A stretch of 64,000 nucleotides of DNA, from assembly GCF_000154285.1 (NCBI RefSeq), contig NZ_DS483470.1, positions 20,801 through 84,800 of the forward strand. Reading direction: 5' to 3'. A program made the position numbers and the translations under genes. Numbering within the stretch: position 1 is the first letter of the stretch; every line of letters starts with the position of its first letter. Shown here piece after piece: positions 16,562 through 24,973 of this stretch. The notes below the pieces were generated by a model. It was given only the letters and a program-made list of their open reading frames with translations. It did no database searches and was not told where the DNA came from. The stretch is from Amedibacillus dolichus DSM 3991 (lineage in GTDB: Bacteria > Bacillota_I > Bacilli_A > Erysipelotrichales > Erysipelotrichaceae).

Positions 16562-16752
16562 AAAGAGAGGTGGTTTGTTTGAATACTTGAATACCAATAC
16601 ATGATAGCAGATAGGAAAGAAACAGATTTTGATATGTTCTTTATGTAAAGGAGGTGATAGCTTTGATGTAGCTGTATTATTTATTAAGTAGATTTTCTTA
16701 TGGGATAGGAAGATTCCTATGTTCAATGAAGCAGTCGAATGACTGTTTTTTT
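16562..16752 (+). promoter_or_regulatory. Leader region of adhesin gene: start-stop site, hairpin and intrinsic terminator
   Basis: This region holds no ordinary gene. It contains two tandem TTGAATAC copies near 16579, a 12-base exact match to the full anti-Shine-Dalgarno complement (AAAGGAGGTGAT, 16647-16658) followed eight bases later by ATG-TAG (16666-16671), a perfect hairpin ATAGGAA/TTCCTAT (16705-16720), a possible 7-codon reading frame (ATG 16719 to TGA 16742) with AGGAAG upstream, and a terminator CAGTC/GACTG plus seven T (16732-16752). The terminator lies 26 bases before the adhesin ATG, so read-through would decide expression if transcription starts upstream. I do not recognise a known riboswitch class; attenuation is an inference. 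Confidence 0.4.
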
Positions 16753-16777
16753 ATGTTTGCTTTGAAAGGAGGATATT

Positions 16778-19700
16778 ATGAAATCAAAGCTAAAAAAGTT
16801 AGTTATTGCTTTGGTCGCAATGCTAACTGCATTTACCGCTATGCATATTTCAACGAATATTTATGCAGCCGATCAACCCGCAACAATAACTCTTGGTGCA
16901 TATACTGGCTACAGCTCAACTAGTTATAATGCTGATGGTGTGCATTATATCTTTAATGAAAATATGCAACAAATTCTAATTGACGGAGAGATTGGTTTTT
17001 GTGTTGAACCTGGTATTTTATTACAACCGGGAAGCGGGTTTGTTCCAACAGCTTATGATAGAAGAGAAATAGCGATCATCGCTTATGAAGGGTGGGAAAA
17101 ATCAGCAAAAACAGCTGCGGATTATGTTGCAACTCAATTTATGATTTGGGAAGCAGTTGGCGGTCGAATAACAAGAACGAATTTTTCTGATTATGGCGCA
17201 TATAAAGCGAATATTCAAAATCGAATTCATCATCATTTCGATAAACCGTCATTCGATAATCAAGAAGTTACTTTAAAGGTTGGCGAGAGTATTACGCTTA
17301 CCGATACAAAGGGAATATTTAAGGATTTCCATTTAGTTGATACAGGTGGACTTCAAGTTAAAAAGAACGGTAATCATCTGACTATTACCGCAACTGCAAG
17401 CGCTCCTGAAAAGACGACAGTTCAGTATCAAAAAATACCATCTAAATACGTGGGAACTTCTATTGCATACAAAAAAGCAGGCTCACAAATACCGGTTAAA
17501 TTCAAAGTGAAGGATCCACAAAACATAAAAATAAGAGTAAATGTACAAAAATATGGGTCTTTAAAGCTTGCAAAACAAGATGATGAAGGCAATTTTGTTC
17601 CGAACACCAGCTTTCAATTATCTTATAACGCCGATATGAGTAAGCCAATCGGTACATATAAAACCGGAGCTGATGGTACGGTAACGATCCATCAGCTATT
17701 GCCACAAACAGTATATGTGCAGGAGGTTGATGTTCCCGATCACCTAGTGCTTAACAGTACAGTTAAATCCATAAAGATAGAGCCAAATAAGGTTTCTGCC
17801 TTTACGCAGATAAATCATTGGAAGAAAGGAAAGTTTCAATTCGTAAAAAAAGATGCAGATACCGGAAAGGTAATCCAATTGGCAAATACTACCTTGGAGG
17901 TTTATGATACTTCCGGTAATAAAATCAAGACCGTAAAGACTGACAAAACGGGTAGTGTAACAAGTGAAGATTTAAAGTACGGGGATTATGTTTTTAAGGA
18001 GGTTGCTGCACCTCATGGCTATCTATTGAATGGGGAAAGCTTTAAAGGATCGATTCGTGAAGATGGAGCTGTTGTAACCGTAGAAATCAAGGATAAGCGT
18101 GTGAAGGGAAAGGTGCAGATAACCAAAGTCGATAGTGAAACAGGGAATGCTGCACAGGGTGATGCGAGCTTAAATGGGGCGATATATGGCTTATACGCAA
18201 GAGAAAACATTGTAGATCCATCAAATGATGGTGTTGTGTTGCATAAAAAAGATACCTTGGTTGAACAAATTACGTTACAAGGTGTAGAAGGAAGCTTTTC
18301 AGAGCAGGATTTAGGGAAGTATTATGTGAAGGAGATTCAAGCACCACAAGGGTATCAGCTGTCCAAAAAGGAATATGATGTAGCATTAAGCTATGAGGGA
18401 CAAAATGTTCCTGTAGTGCTTCGTGAGGTTGCTGCTAAGGATAAAGTCATTACAGGTAATGTTGAAATTCATAAGTATTGTGCGGATAGCGATAGTGCAG
18501 AGGTATTAAAGCCAGAACAGGGTGCTGAGTTTACGGTGATACTAAAAAGTCTTGTAGATAAGTATAAAAGCTTTGAGGAAGCTTTGAAGCACACCGATGA
18601 ATTAAGTAAAAGAGAGTATGATGTGTTGGTTAGTGATAAAAACGGTTATGCAAAGTCAAAGGATTTGGCTTATGGAGAATATGTTATGAAGCAAACCAAA
18701 ACATCAGATGCGGATATTTTGCCATTAAAGGAAGAAATTACTTTTACGATTCATAAACAAAATGAGCAATTTTCATACAGCATAAAGAATGCTTTGACAG
18801 AAAGCTATGTAAAGATCATGAAGTACGATAAAGCAACTCAAAAGGAAATTACGTTAAGCAATATGAGTTTCAAGGTGTGGGACGTCAAGCATCATAAATA
18901 TGTATCACAAAAGGTAGGTAATAAGCGTATAGATACGTTTACAACCGATGAAAAAGGGCAAAGTACATTGCCGCTGCCATTAAAAAGTGGAGCGTATGAG
19001 CTGCATGAAGTGAAAGCACCAAATGGATATTTGATTCATCAAGCTCCAATTCCATTTGAAGTAAAAAAGGCAGTATTTGAGGCTGATGAAGATGGTGATC
19101 CGATAACGGTTGTAAAGGTGTATGATGATATGCCGACAGGAAGAATCGTATTGAAAAAGAGTTTTGAAGCAGCAAAAGATGAAGTAATCAAAGGAGCTGT
19201 TTTCCAACTAACGGCAAATAGCGAAATTATCAATCCGAGAAACGGAAGCGTTATTTATCATAAGGGCGATAAGGTAAATGTAGGTCAGGCTGAAAACGGG
19301 CGCTATGAGATAAATGAAGATGGTATTTTGGACATTGCCGGACTTCCGTTAGGAATCGGAAAAGCAAGCTATGCATTACAGGAAATCGAAACGGCTGACG
19401 GATACGTGCTGAGTGATAAAAAAATCGTATTTGATTTTGAAATGAAGGACGATACGACAAAGGAATATGTGCTGAAGGATAGCATAGAAAATAAGCAAAC
19501 GATTGTTGAAATCACGAAAGAGGATACCAAAGGGAAGGCGATCGCAGGAGCTGAGATACAGGTATTTGATGAAAAGGATACGCTTGTTAGCGAATGGAAA
19601 ACAAGCCAAGCACCGCATACGATAAAAGGCTTAGCGGTAGGCAAAAAGTATCGCTTACATGAAAAGGAAGCACCACTTGGTTATGCGCAAGCAAAGGACG

Positions 19701-20431
19701 TGTATTTTACAATAGAAAATACGGAAAAAGTACAAAGTGTCGCGATGAGAGATATACAGGTAAAGGTAAGAAAGGTTGATGAAGCAGGAAAAGCATTGGC
19801 AAATGCAAGATTTATAGTAACCGATACAAAGACAAAGCAGATTGTCGATCGCTTTACCAGTGATACAAAGGGGAATGTAGTTAAGCATTTGATTGAAGGA
19901 CATAGCTATATTCTACAAGAGGTCGAGGCTCCGAATGGCTATGTACCAGCAGATCCTGTAGAGTTTACACTAAAGGATAAGGATATAACAATTACGGTAG
20001 AAAATAAGCCTTTAAAGATTGAGCTTCAGTTGGTAAAAATAGATAGCGATACGAAAAAGCCAATTGTATCGAAGCAATTTGTATTTCAAGCCTTTGCAGA
20101 CAAAGAGTGCCGCCATAAGCTTGCAGATGCTGTCATTGATACCAAGAAAGGAACAGCAGCCTTTACATTCCGTTATGGAAAGTATTGGGTCAAGGAAATT
20201 CAAGCACCGAGCGGATATCAAGTGCGAGATGATGCGATTGAAGTTACAGTTAATGAAAAGGGTGTTTTTGTAAACGGAGAAGCACTACGTAAAACGGAGC
20301 AGGGATATTACTTCCATTTTGAAAATACAAAACTTCCTGCAACTTCGGATCACACCAACCTACCGCTATTTTTCGCAAGTCTTATCATCAGTTTGTTTGC
20401 CTTTGTGCTTATTATCAGAGTGAAGCGATAA
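16778..20431 (+). CDS. Wall-anchored thioester adhesin with SpaA/Cna-B-like repeats
   Basis: A 1217-residue surface protein. The signal peptide (1-30) ends N-I-Y-A. The next domain carries a thioester-domain signature: F-C-V-E-P (C75) and A-T-Q-F-M-I-W (Q120), the Cys-Gln pair that forms an internal thioester in Gram-positive adhesins. About nine SpaA/Cna-B-like prealbumin-fold repeats follow, each opening with a K-V-x-I-x-K-x-D strand and most closing with K-E-V/I-x-A-P-x-G-Y, which provide Lys and Glu for intramolecular isopeptide bonds. The C-terminus has LPATS (1186-1190), a hydrophobic helix and R-V-K-R, a sortase sorting signal. AAAGGAGG precedes the ATG. No sortase or pilin partner is nearby. 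Covalent attachment to a host ligand is inferred from known thioester adhesins. Confidence 0.88.
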   Translation: MKSKLKKLVIALVAMLTAFTAMHISTNIYAADQPATITLGAYTGYSSTSYNADGVHYIFNENMQQILIDGEIGFCVEPGILLQPGSGFVPTAYDRREIAIIAYEGWEKSAKTAADYVATQFMIWEAVGGRITRTNFSDYGAYKANIQNRIHHHFDKPSFDNQEVTLKVGESITLTDTKGIFKDFHLVDTGGLQVKKNGNHLTITATASAPEKTTVQYQKIPSKYVGTSIAYKKAGSQIPVKFKVKDPQNIKIRVNVQKYGSLKLAKQDDEGNFVPNTSFQLSYNADMSKPIGTYKTGADGTVTIHQLLPQTVYVQEVDVPDHLVLNSTVKSIKIEPNKVSAFTQINHWKKGKFQFVKKDADTGKVIQLANTTLEVYDTSGNKIKTVKTDKTGSVTSEDLKYGDYVFKEVAAPHGYLLNGESFKGSIREDGAVVTVEIKDKRVKGKVQITKVDSETGNAAQGDASLNGAIYGLYARENIVDPSNDGVVLHKKDTLVEQITLQGVEGSFSEQDLGKYYVKEIQAPQGYQLSKKEYDVALSYEGQNVPVVLREVAAKDKVITGNVEIHKYCADSDSAEVLKPEQGAEFTVILKSLVDKYKSFEEALKHTDELSKREYDVLVSDKNGYAKSKDLAYGEYVMKQTKTSDADILPLKEEITFTIHKQNEQFSYSIKNALTESYVKIMKYDKATQKEITLSNMSFKVWDVKHHKYVSQKVGNKRIDTFTTDEKGQSTLPLPLKSGAYELHEVKAPNGYLIHQAPIPFEVKKAVFEADEDGDPITVVKVYDDMPTGRIVLKKSFEAAKDEVIKGAVFQLTANSEIINPRNGSVIYHKGDKVNVGQAENGRYEINEDGILDIAGLPLGIGKASYALQEIETADGYVLSDKKIVFDFEMKDDTTKEYVLKDSIENKQTIVEITKEDTKGKAIAGAEIQVFDEKDTLVSEWKTSQAPHTIKGLAVGKKYRLHEKEAPLGYAQAKDVYFTIENTEKVQSVAMRDIQVKVRKVDEAGKALANARFIVTDTKTKQIVDRFTSDTKGNVVKHLIEGHSYILQEVEAPNGYVPADPVEFTLKDKDITITVENKPLKIELQLVKIDSDTKKPIVSKQFVFQAFADKECRHKLADAVIDTKKGTAAFTFRYGKYWVKEIQAPSGYQVRDDAIEVTVNEKGVFVNGEALRKTEQGYYFHFENTKLPATSDHTNLPLFFASLIISLFAFVLIIRVKR

Positions 20432-20522
20432 CACATAATCATTGCAATACAATAAGAGCTACAAGAAGAAAATGACCAAAATGCTGAAAATGCTTTCATA
20501 AGAAACAAAATAATCAAGAATA

Positions 20523-20531
20523 TGATAAAAT
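20523..20531 (+). promoter_or_regulatory. Putative extended -10 promoter for ROK kinase gene
   Basis: TGATAAAAT lies 25 bases before the ATG, with no convincing -35 element. Confidence 0.4.
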
Positions 20532-20556
20532 AAAGACATCTGTAAAGGAGGACGCT

Positions 20557-21459
20557 ATGAAAGCATATATTGGTGTTGATTTAGGTGGTACAAATGTACG
20601 TGTTGCTAAGGTTGACGAGAACGGAACGATTTTACAAATGGTAAAGGAAGCTACAGAGATTGAACAAGGTGTCGAGCATGTTGTGGCAAAAATAATTTCT
20701 ATGATTGAAAGAATCGATCGTTATGCGGATTGTGAAGGAATCGGAATGGGAGTTCCCGGACCGGTAGATACGGTTCAGGGGAAAATGGTTTTAGCAACAA
20801 ATTTACCGGGCTTTGAAGGATATCCGATTGCTCAAAAAATAGGAGATCACTTCCATCTTCCGACATTTGTTGATAATGATGTAAATGTTGCCGGAATGGG
20901 AGAAGCGATTTTAGGAGCCGGTAAAGATGAAGAAATTGTTTATTATGTTACGATTTCAACCGGTATTGGCGGAGCACTAGTCGTTGATAAGAAGGTGGTT
21001 GCCGGAAAGAACGGGCATGCCGGTGAGATTGCCAATATCATCATTGATCGCAATCGCGAAAAGGTGAATTATTTAAATATCGGGGCAGTAGAAAATGAAG
21101 CAAGCGGAACGGCGCTTACAAGAAAGGGCAGAAGGCTTTTCGGTGAGGATATGATAGCACATGCAGGTGATGTTTTTGCTTTGGCACGCCAAGGAAACAG
21201 TGAGGCGCTTGCACTCTGCGATGAAATGGCTTATGATATTGCTGTTATGTTTTCGATCATTGCACATGTTGTTGATCCGGCGGTGTTTGTTATCGGTGGT
21301 GGAGTCATGAAAGGAAAGGACGTTTTCTTTGAAAAGATGGAGCGCGATTTCCGTTCAATGATTCATAAGGGCATGCAGACAGTGAAGTTTAAAGAAGCTC
21401 AGTTAGAGGAGCCGGGAATTATCGGTGCGGCGATGCTTCCGAAAGCATATTTGAAATAG
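20557..21459 (+). CDS. ROK-family sugar kinase, glucokinase-like
   Basis: A 300-residue ROK protein, most likely a cytoplasmic glucokinase or related hexose kinase. The phosphate loop D-L-G-G-T-N-V-R (8-15), the catalytic D-N-D (107-109), the S-T-G-I-G-G-A segment and G-H-A-G-E-I with the substrate-binding Glu-His pair are present. The usual zinc cluster C-x-C-G-x-x-G-C-L-E is replaced by V-N-Y-L-N-I-G-A-V-E, so none of the structural cysteines remain. No N-terminal HTH is present, so it is an enzyme rather than a NagC-type repressor. It is followed after 14 bases by an aminopeptidase gene and may share its transcript. Confidence 0.85.
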   Translation: MKAYIGVDLGGTNVRVAKVDENGTILQMVKEATEIEQGVEHVVAKIISMIERIDRYADCEGIGMGVPGPVDTVQGKMVLATNLPGFEGYPIAQKIGDHFHLPTFVDNDVNVAGMGEAILGAGKDEEIVYYVTISTGIGGALVVDKKVVAGKNGHAGEIANIIIDRNREKVNYLNIGAVENEASGTALTRKGRRLFGEDMIAHAGDVFALARQGNSEALALCDEMAYDIAVMFSIIAHVVDPAVFVIGGGVMKGKDVFFEKMERDFRSMIHKGMQTVKFKEAQLEEPGIIGAAMLPKAYLK

Positions 21460-21473
21460 AAAGGAATAAGTCA

Positions 21474-22712
21474 ATGAATAGAGAAATCATACAAACATAC
21501 GCAAAGCTGGTCATTGTCAAAGGCGTAAATGTACAAAAAGGACAGACATTATTGATCAATGCGGATATTGATACGGTAGATATGGCGAGAGCTTGTGTAG
21601 AGGAGGCCTATAAGGCAGGAGCAAAAGAGGTTGTTGTTACATATCGTGATGAAACAATCGATCGTTTCCATTATCAATATCAAGATCTTGATACGCTGAC
21701 TACTGTACGTGATTTTCAAATTGCCAGTAAGCTGGAATATTTTGAAGAAGGAGCCTGCATATTGAATCTTATCTCACGCATTCCCGGTATTTTAAATGGC
21801 TTAGATGTGGAGAAGGTAAATAAGCATTTGCATGCATTCGCATTAAAAAGCAAAAAGGTACGCGAGTATACGATGCTAAGCAAGACACAGTGGTGTATTG
21901 CTGCTGTACCTAATAAGCAATGGGCCATGCAAGTGTTTCCAAACTGTAAAGATGAAGAGGAAGCAGTGGAGCTTTTGTGGAAACATATTTTAGCTGCTGT
22001 CTATGTTGATGGAGAAAAGGATCCAATCGAATTGTGGACGAAGCGTGATGCTGTTTTTGCAAAGCGCTGTCAAATTTTAAACGATTTTCGTTTTCAATCA
22101 CTTCACTTTACCAATAGTATGGGAACGGATTTGCGTATTGGTTTGGTAGAAGGGCATTTATGGGCAGGTGGCAGCGAAAAGACGCCGCAAGGAATTTCTT
22201 TTAATGCAAATATGCCAACGGAAGAAATCTTTAGTGTTCCTGATTTCCATGTCGCAGAAGGAATCGTATATGCCAGTAAGCCATTGCTTTACAATGGTTC
22301 TTTAATTGAGGATTTTTGGCTTTCTTTCGAGGCAGGAAAAGTAGTTGATTTTGATGCGAAAAAAGGAAAAGAGGCACTTTCGCAGTTAGTCAATTTTGAT
22401 GCGGGAAGCTGCCGTTTAGGAGAAGTTGCTTTAGTACCGCACAATTCTCCGATTTCACAAAGCGGAGTTCTGTTTTTAAATACGTTGTTTGATGAAAATG
22501 CAAGCTGCCATTTGGCTTTGGGCAATGCTTATCCGACATGTGTAGAAAATAATGATACGTTAAGCGAGGAAGATTTTGCTCGTTTAGGTGTTAATGTTTC
22601 ATTGGTACATGAGGATTTTATGTTTGGAACTGCCGATATGAAGGTTGTCGGAACTTTGCATGATGGAAAGAAAGTTACTATTTTTGAAAACGGAAATTTT
22701 GTAATCGAATAA
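21474..22712 (+). CDS. M29-family aminopeptidase
   Basis: A 412-residue metalloaminopeptidase of the AmpS/PepS/AmpT (M29) family, which releases N-terminal residues from peptides in the cytoplasm. The metal ligands are recognisable: N-M-P-T-E-E (first Glu), L-G-E-V-A-L (second Glu), N-A-S-C-H-L-A-L-G-N-A-Y-P (His and Tyr) and V-H-E-D-F-M-F-G (His and Asp near residue 380). Length is normal. A GAAAGGAATAAG ribosome site precedes the ATG, and a terminator follows. Confidence 0.93.
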   Translation: MNREIIQTYAKLVIVKGVNVQKGQTLLINADIDTVDMARACVEEAYKAGAKEVVVTYRDETIDRFHYQYQDLDTLTTVRDFQIASKLEYFEEGACILNLISRIPGILNGLDVEKVNKHLHAFALKSKKVREYTMLSKTQWCIAAVPNKQWAMQVFPNCKDEEEAVELLWKHILAAVYVDGEKDPIELWTKRDAVFAKRCQILNDFRFQSLHFTNSMGTDLRIGLVEGHLWAGGSEKTPQGISFNANMPTEEIFSVPDFHVAEGIVYASKPLLYNGSLIEDFWLSFEAGKVVDFDAKKGKEALSQLVNFDAGSCRLGEVALVPHNSPISQSGVLFLNTLFDENASCHLALGNAYPTCVENNDTLSEEDFARLGVNVSLVHEDFMFGTADMKVVGTLHDGKKVTIFENGNFVIE

Positions 22713-22722
22713 ATGAAGAAAG

Positions 22723-22751
22723 AGAAGCAGATCTTAGCACTGCTTCTTTTT
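22723..22751 (+). terminator. Rho-independent terminator after aminopeptidase gene
   Basis: AGAAGCAG (22723-22730) pairs with CTGCTTCT (22740-22747), then T residues. The 180 bases from here to the thrS promoter show no gene. Confidence 0.8.
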
Positions 22752-22933
22752 GGTTACAAGCAAGGATATAGACTAAAGCTGAAAAGTGAATATCTATGGT
22801 TGATTTCGATTTGAAAATTTGAAGTAAGATAAATAAATAGCGGATATAGTTTTTATCTTGACTATACACTTTAGATAAAATGAGAAAAAAGAAACCGCCA
22901 ATAATCGAAAAAAAGCATTTTGCAGCAAACAGA

Positions 22934-22962
22934 TTGACATTCAAGATAGAATGTTGTATAAA
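22934..22962 (+). promoter_or_regulatory. Sigma-A promoter of thrS
   Basis: TTGACA (22934-22939), a 17-base spacer and TATAAA (22957-22962) form a near-consensus promoter. Transcription should start near 22969, at the beginning of the T-box leader. Confidence 0.8.
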
Positions 22963-22969
22963 GTATACA

Positions 22970-23188
22970 TAAAAAGACGAAGAAAAGGATATGGATCTTT
23001 TGGATTGATGTAGAGAGAAAAGCGGTTGGTGAAAGCTTTTTGAAAAGAAAATGGATCTACTCCCTTGGAGTTGCTCCCGAAAGGGATAGCCGTTTTGCCT
23101 ACGTTACAGGTTTGAGGGCATGCGTGAAGCATGAACAAAGGTGGTACCGCGTGGAAGACTGACGTCCTTTGATGTCAGTCTTTTTTTT
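22970..23188 (+). ncRNA. T-box leader of thrS
   Basis: The leader contains the T-box core AAGGTGGTACCGCG (23138-23151), which binds the 3' end of uncharged tRNA, and ends in a terminator: AAGACTGAC (23155-23163) pairs with GTCAGTCTT (23174-23182) plus eight T. The likely specifier codon is ACT (23059-23061), nine bases before the end of a CCCTTGGAG segment that aligns with the same spacing in the ileS leader of this window, and it fits tRNA-Thr. Uncharged tRNA-Thr would stabilise the antiterminator and allow thrS transcription. The specifier assignment is inferred from position. Confidence 0.9.
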
Positions 23189-23239
23189 AATGGAAGAAGA
23201 ATACATTTAAAAAGCAAGAAAAAAGAGGAGGAAAAGAAA

Positions 23240-24973
23240 ATGATCGATATTAAAGAGCATGAGCAGTTAAGTGTAATGAATCATTCCTGTGCGCACATGA
23301 TGGCACAGGCAGTAAAAAGATTGTATCCGCAGGCTAAGTTTTGGGTAGGGCCTGTGGTAAGTGAGGGCTTTTATTATGATATTGATTTAGGAGATCAGGT
23401 TATTAAAGATGAAGATCTAGCAAAAATCGAAAAAGAAATGAAGAAGATTGCCAAAGACGGAAAGCGCATCGTACGTAAAGAAATCTCTAAGGACGAAGCT
23501 TTGGAAATGTTTGGTGATGATCCTTATAAGGTGGACTTGATTCAAGATTTAGAAGATGGGAATATCACTTGTTATCAGCAGGGAGAATTTATTGATTTAT
23601 GCCGTGGGCCACATGTAGAAAGTGTAAAACAATTGAAAAACTTTAAGCTGTTAAAGCATTCCGGTGCTTATTGGAAAGGTGATGCCAATAATAAGGTGTT
23701 GCAGCGTATTTACGGAGTTTGCTTTCCAACTGCTGAAGAACTGGAAGAACATTTGCATTTATTGGAGGAAGCAAAAAAACGCGATCACAAGAAGCTAGGG
23801 CGTGAGCTTGGTATCTTCATGATGAGCGAGTATGCTCCGGGCATGCCGTTTTTCTTACCAAATGGTATGATTTTGCGTAATATTTTGGAGAACTTTTGGT
23901 ATGAGGAGCATACCAAAGAGCATTATCAGTTTATCAAAACGCCTATTATGATGAGCAAGGAGCTTTGGGAAACAAGCGGACATTGGGATAATTATAAAGA
24001 AAATATGTATATTTCTATGGTAGATGATCGAGAATTCGCAATCAAACCAATGAATTGTCCGGGTGCATTGCTTGCTTATAAGGCAGGACTACATTCCTAT
24101 AAGGATTTCCCACTACGTATGGGAGAATTAGGACAGGTACATCGCCATGAAGCAAGCGGTGCTTTGAATGGCTTGTTCCGTGTGCGTACCTTCACACAAG
24201 ATGATGCACATATCTTTATGCGTCCGGATCAAATCGAAAGCGAAGTTATGAGCTTAATTAGCTTTATCGATCGTATTTATGCTTCCTTAGGATTAAGCTA
24301 TCGCATTGAATTATCGACTCGTCCGGAAGAAAAATATATCGGTGATTTAGCTATTTGGGAAGCAAGTGAAGCAGCTTTGGCAGCAGCTTGTAAACATGCA
24401 GGTAAAGATTATAAGGTCAATCCGGGTGATGGAGCCTTCTATGGTCCAAAGCTTGATTTCCATATCAAAGATTCCCTAGGCAGAGAATGGCAATGCGGAA
24501 CTATTCAGTTGGATATGAATTTACCGGAGCGCTTTGATTTGACCTATGTAGAAAGTGATGGTTCTAAAGCACGTCCGGTAATGTTGCATCGTGTTATTTT
24601 CGGATCTATTGAGCGTTTCATCGGGATTTTGATTGAGCATTTTGCAGGACATTTCCCAACTTGGTTGGCACCTCAGCAGATAATGGTCGTACCGGTTCAC
24701 TATGAGAAGCATCTTTCATACGCAGAAAAGGTAAACGAAATGCTTGTACAAAACGGATTTAGAAGCAAATTAGATGCAAGAAACGAAAAATTGGGGTATC
24801 GTATTCGTGAAGCTCAGCTTGCGAAAATACCATATCAGATTGTGCTTGGAGATGGCGAAGAAGAAAACGGTACAGTAACGATTCGTCGAGCACAAGGGAA
24901 GGATTCGACTACACTTCCTCTGGACGCATTTATCGCAATGCTGAAAGAAGAAGTGGAGGAAAAACGTTTATGA
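23240..24973 (+). CDS. thrS: Threonine-tRNA ligase lacking the TGS domain
   Basis: A class II aminoacyl-tRNA synthetase charging tRNA-Thr. The editing domain is present (H15-S-C-A-H19 and C-R-G-P-H), as are the zinc-binding catalytic core (M-N-C-P-G-A, V-H-R-H-E) and class II motifs (motif 2 F-R-V-R-T-F-T-Q-D-D-A-H; motif 3 with P-V-M-L-H-R-V-I-F-G-S-I-E-R), plus the anticodon-binding domain. At 577 residues it is ~65 shorter than usual because the N-terminal TGS domain is missing: ATG 23240, preceded by GAGGAGG, starts at the editing domain, and the upstream frame is T-box terminator. The last codons overlap the next gene in ATGA. Confidence 0.96.
   Translation: MIDIKEHEQLSVMNHSCAHMMAQAVKRLYPQAKFWVGPVVSEGFYYDIDLGDQVIKDEDLAKIEKEMKKIAKDGKRIVRKEISKDEALEMFGDDPYKVDLIQDLEDGNITCYQQGEFIDLCRGPHVESVKQLKNFKLLKHSGAYWKGDANNKVLQRIYGVCFPTAEELEEHLHLLEEAKKRDHKKLGRELGIFMMSEYAPGMPFFLPNGMILRNILENFWYEEHTKEHYQFIKTPIMMSKELWETSGHWDNYKENMYISMVDDREFAIKPMNCPGALLAYKAGLHSYKDFPLRMGELGQVHRHEASGALNGLFRVRTFTQDDAHIFMRPDQIESEVMSLISFIDRIYASLGLSYRIELSTRPEEKYIGDLAIWEASEAALAAACKHAGKDYKVNPGDGAFYGPKLDFHIKDSLGREWQCGTIQLDMNLPERFDLTYVESDGSKARPVMLHRVIFGSIERFIGILIEHFAGHFPTWLAPQQIMVVPVHYEKHLSYAEKVNEMLVQNGFRSKLDARNEKLGYRIREAQLAKIPYQIVLGDGEEENGTVTIRRAQGKDSTTLPLDAFIAMLKEEVEEKRL

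Noticed and set aside
16726..16923. 65-codon open frame overlapping the adhesin start
   Set aside because: It starts inside the terminator stem and continues out of frame under a clear signal-peptide gene.
22752..22933. Possible small gene between the aminopeptidase terminator and the thrS promoter
   Set aside because: No frame with a ribosome site; the - strand frames are AT-rich without protein-like composition.
23141..23239. N-terminal extension of ThrS that could be a TGS domain
   Set aside because: The translated segment is the T-box terminator and linker; it has no TGS-like sequence.
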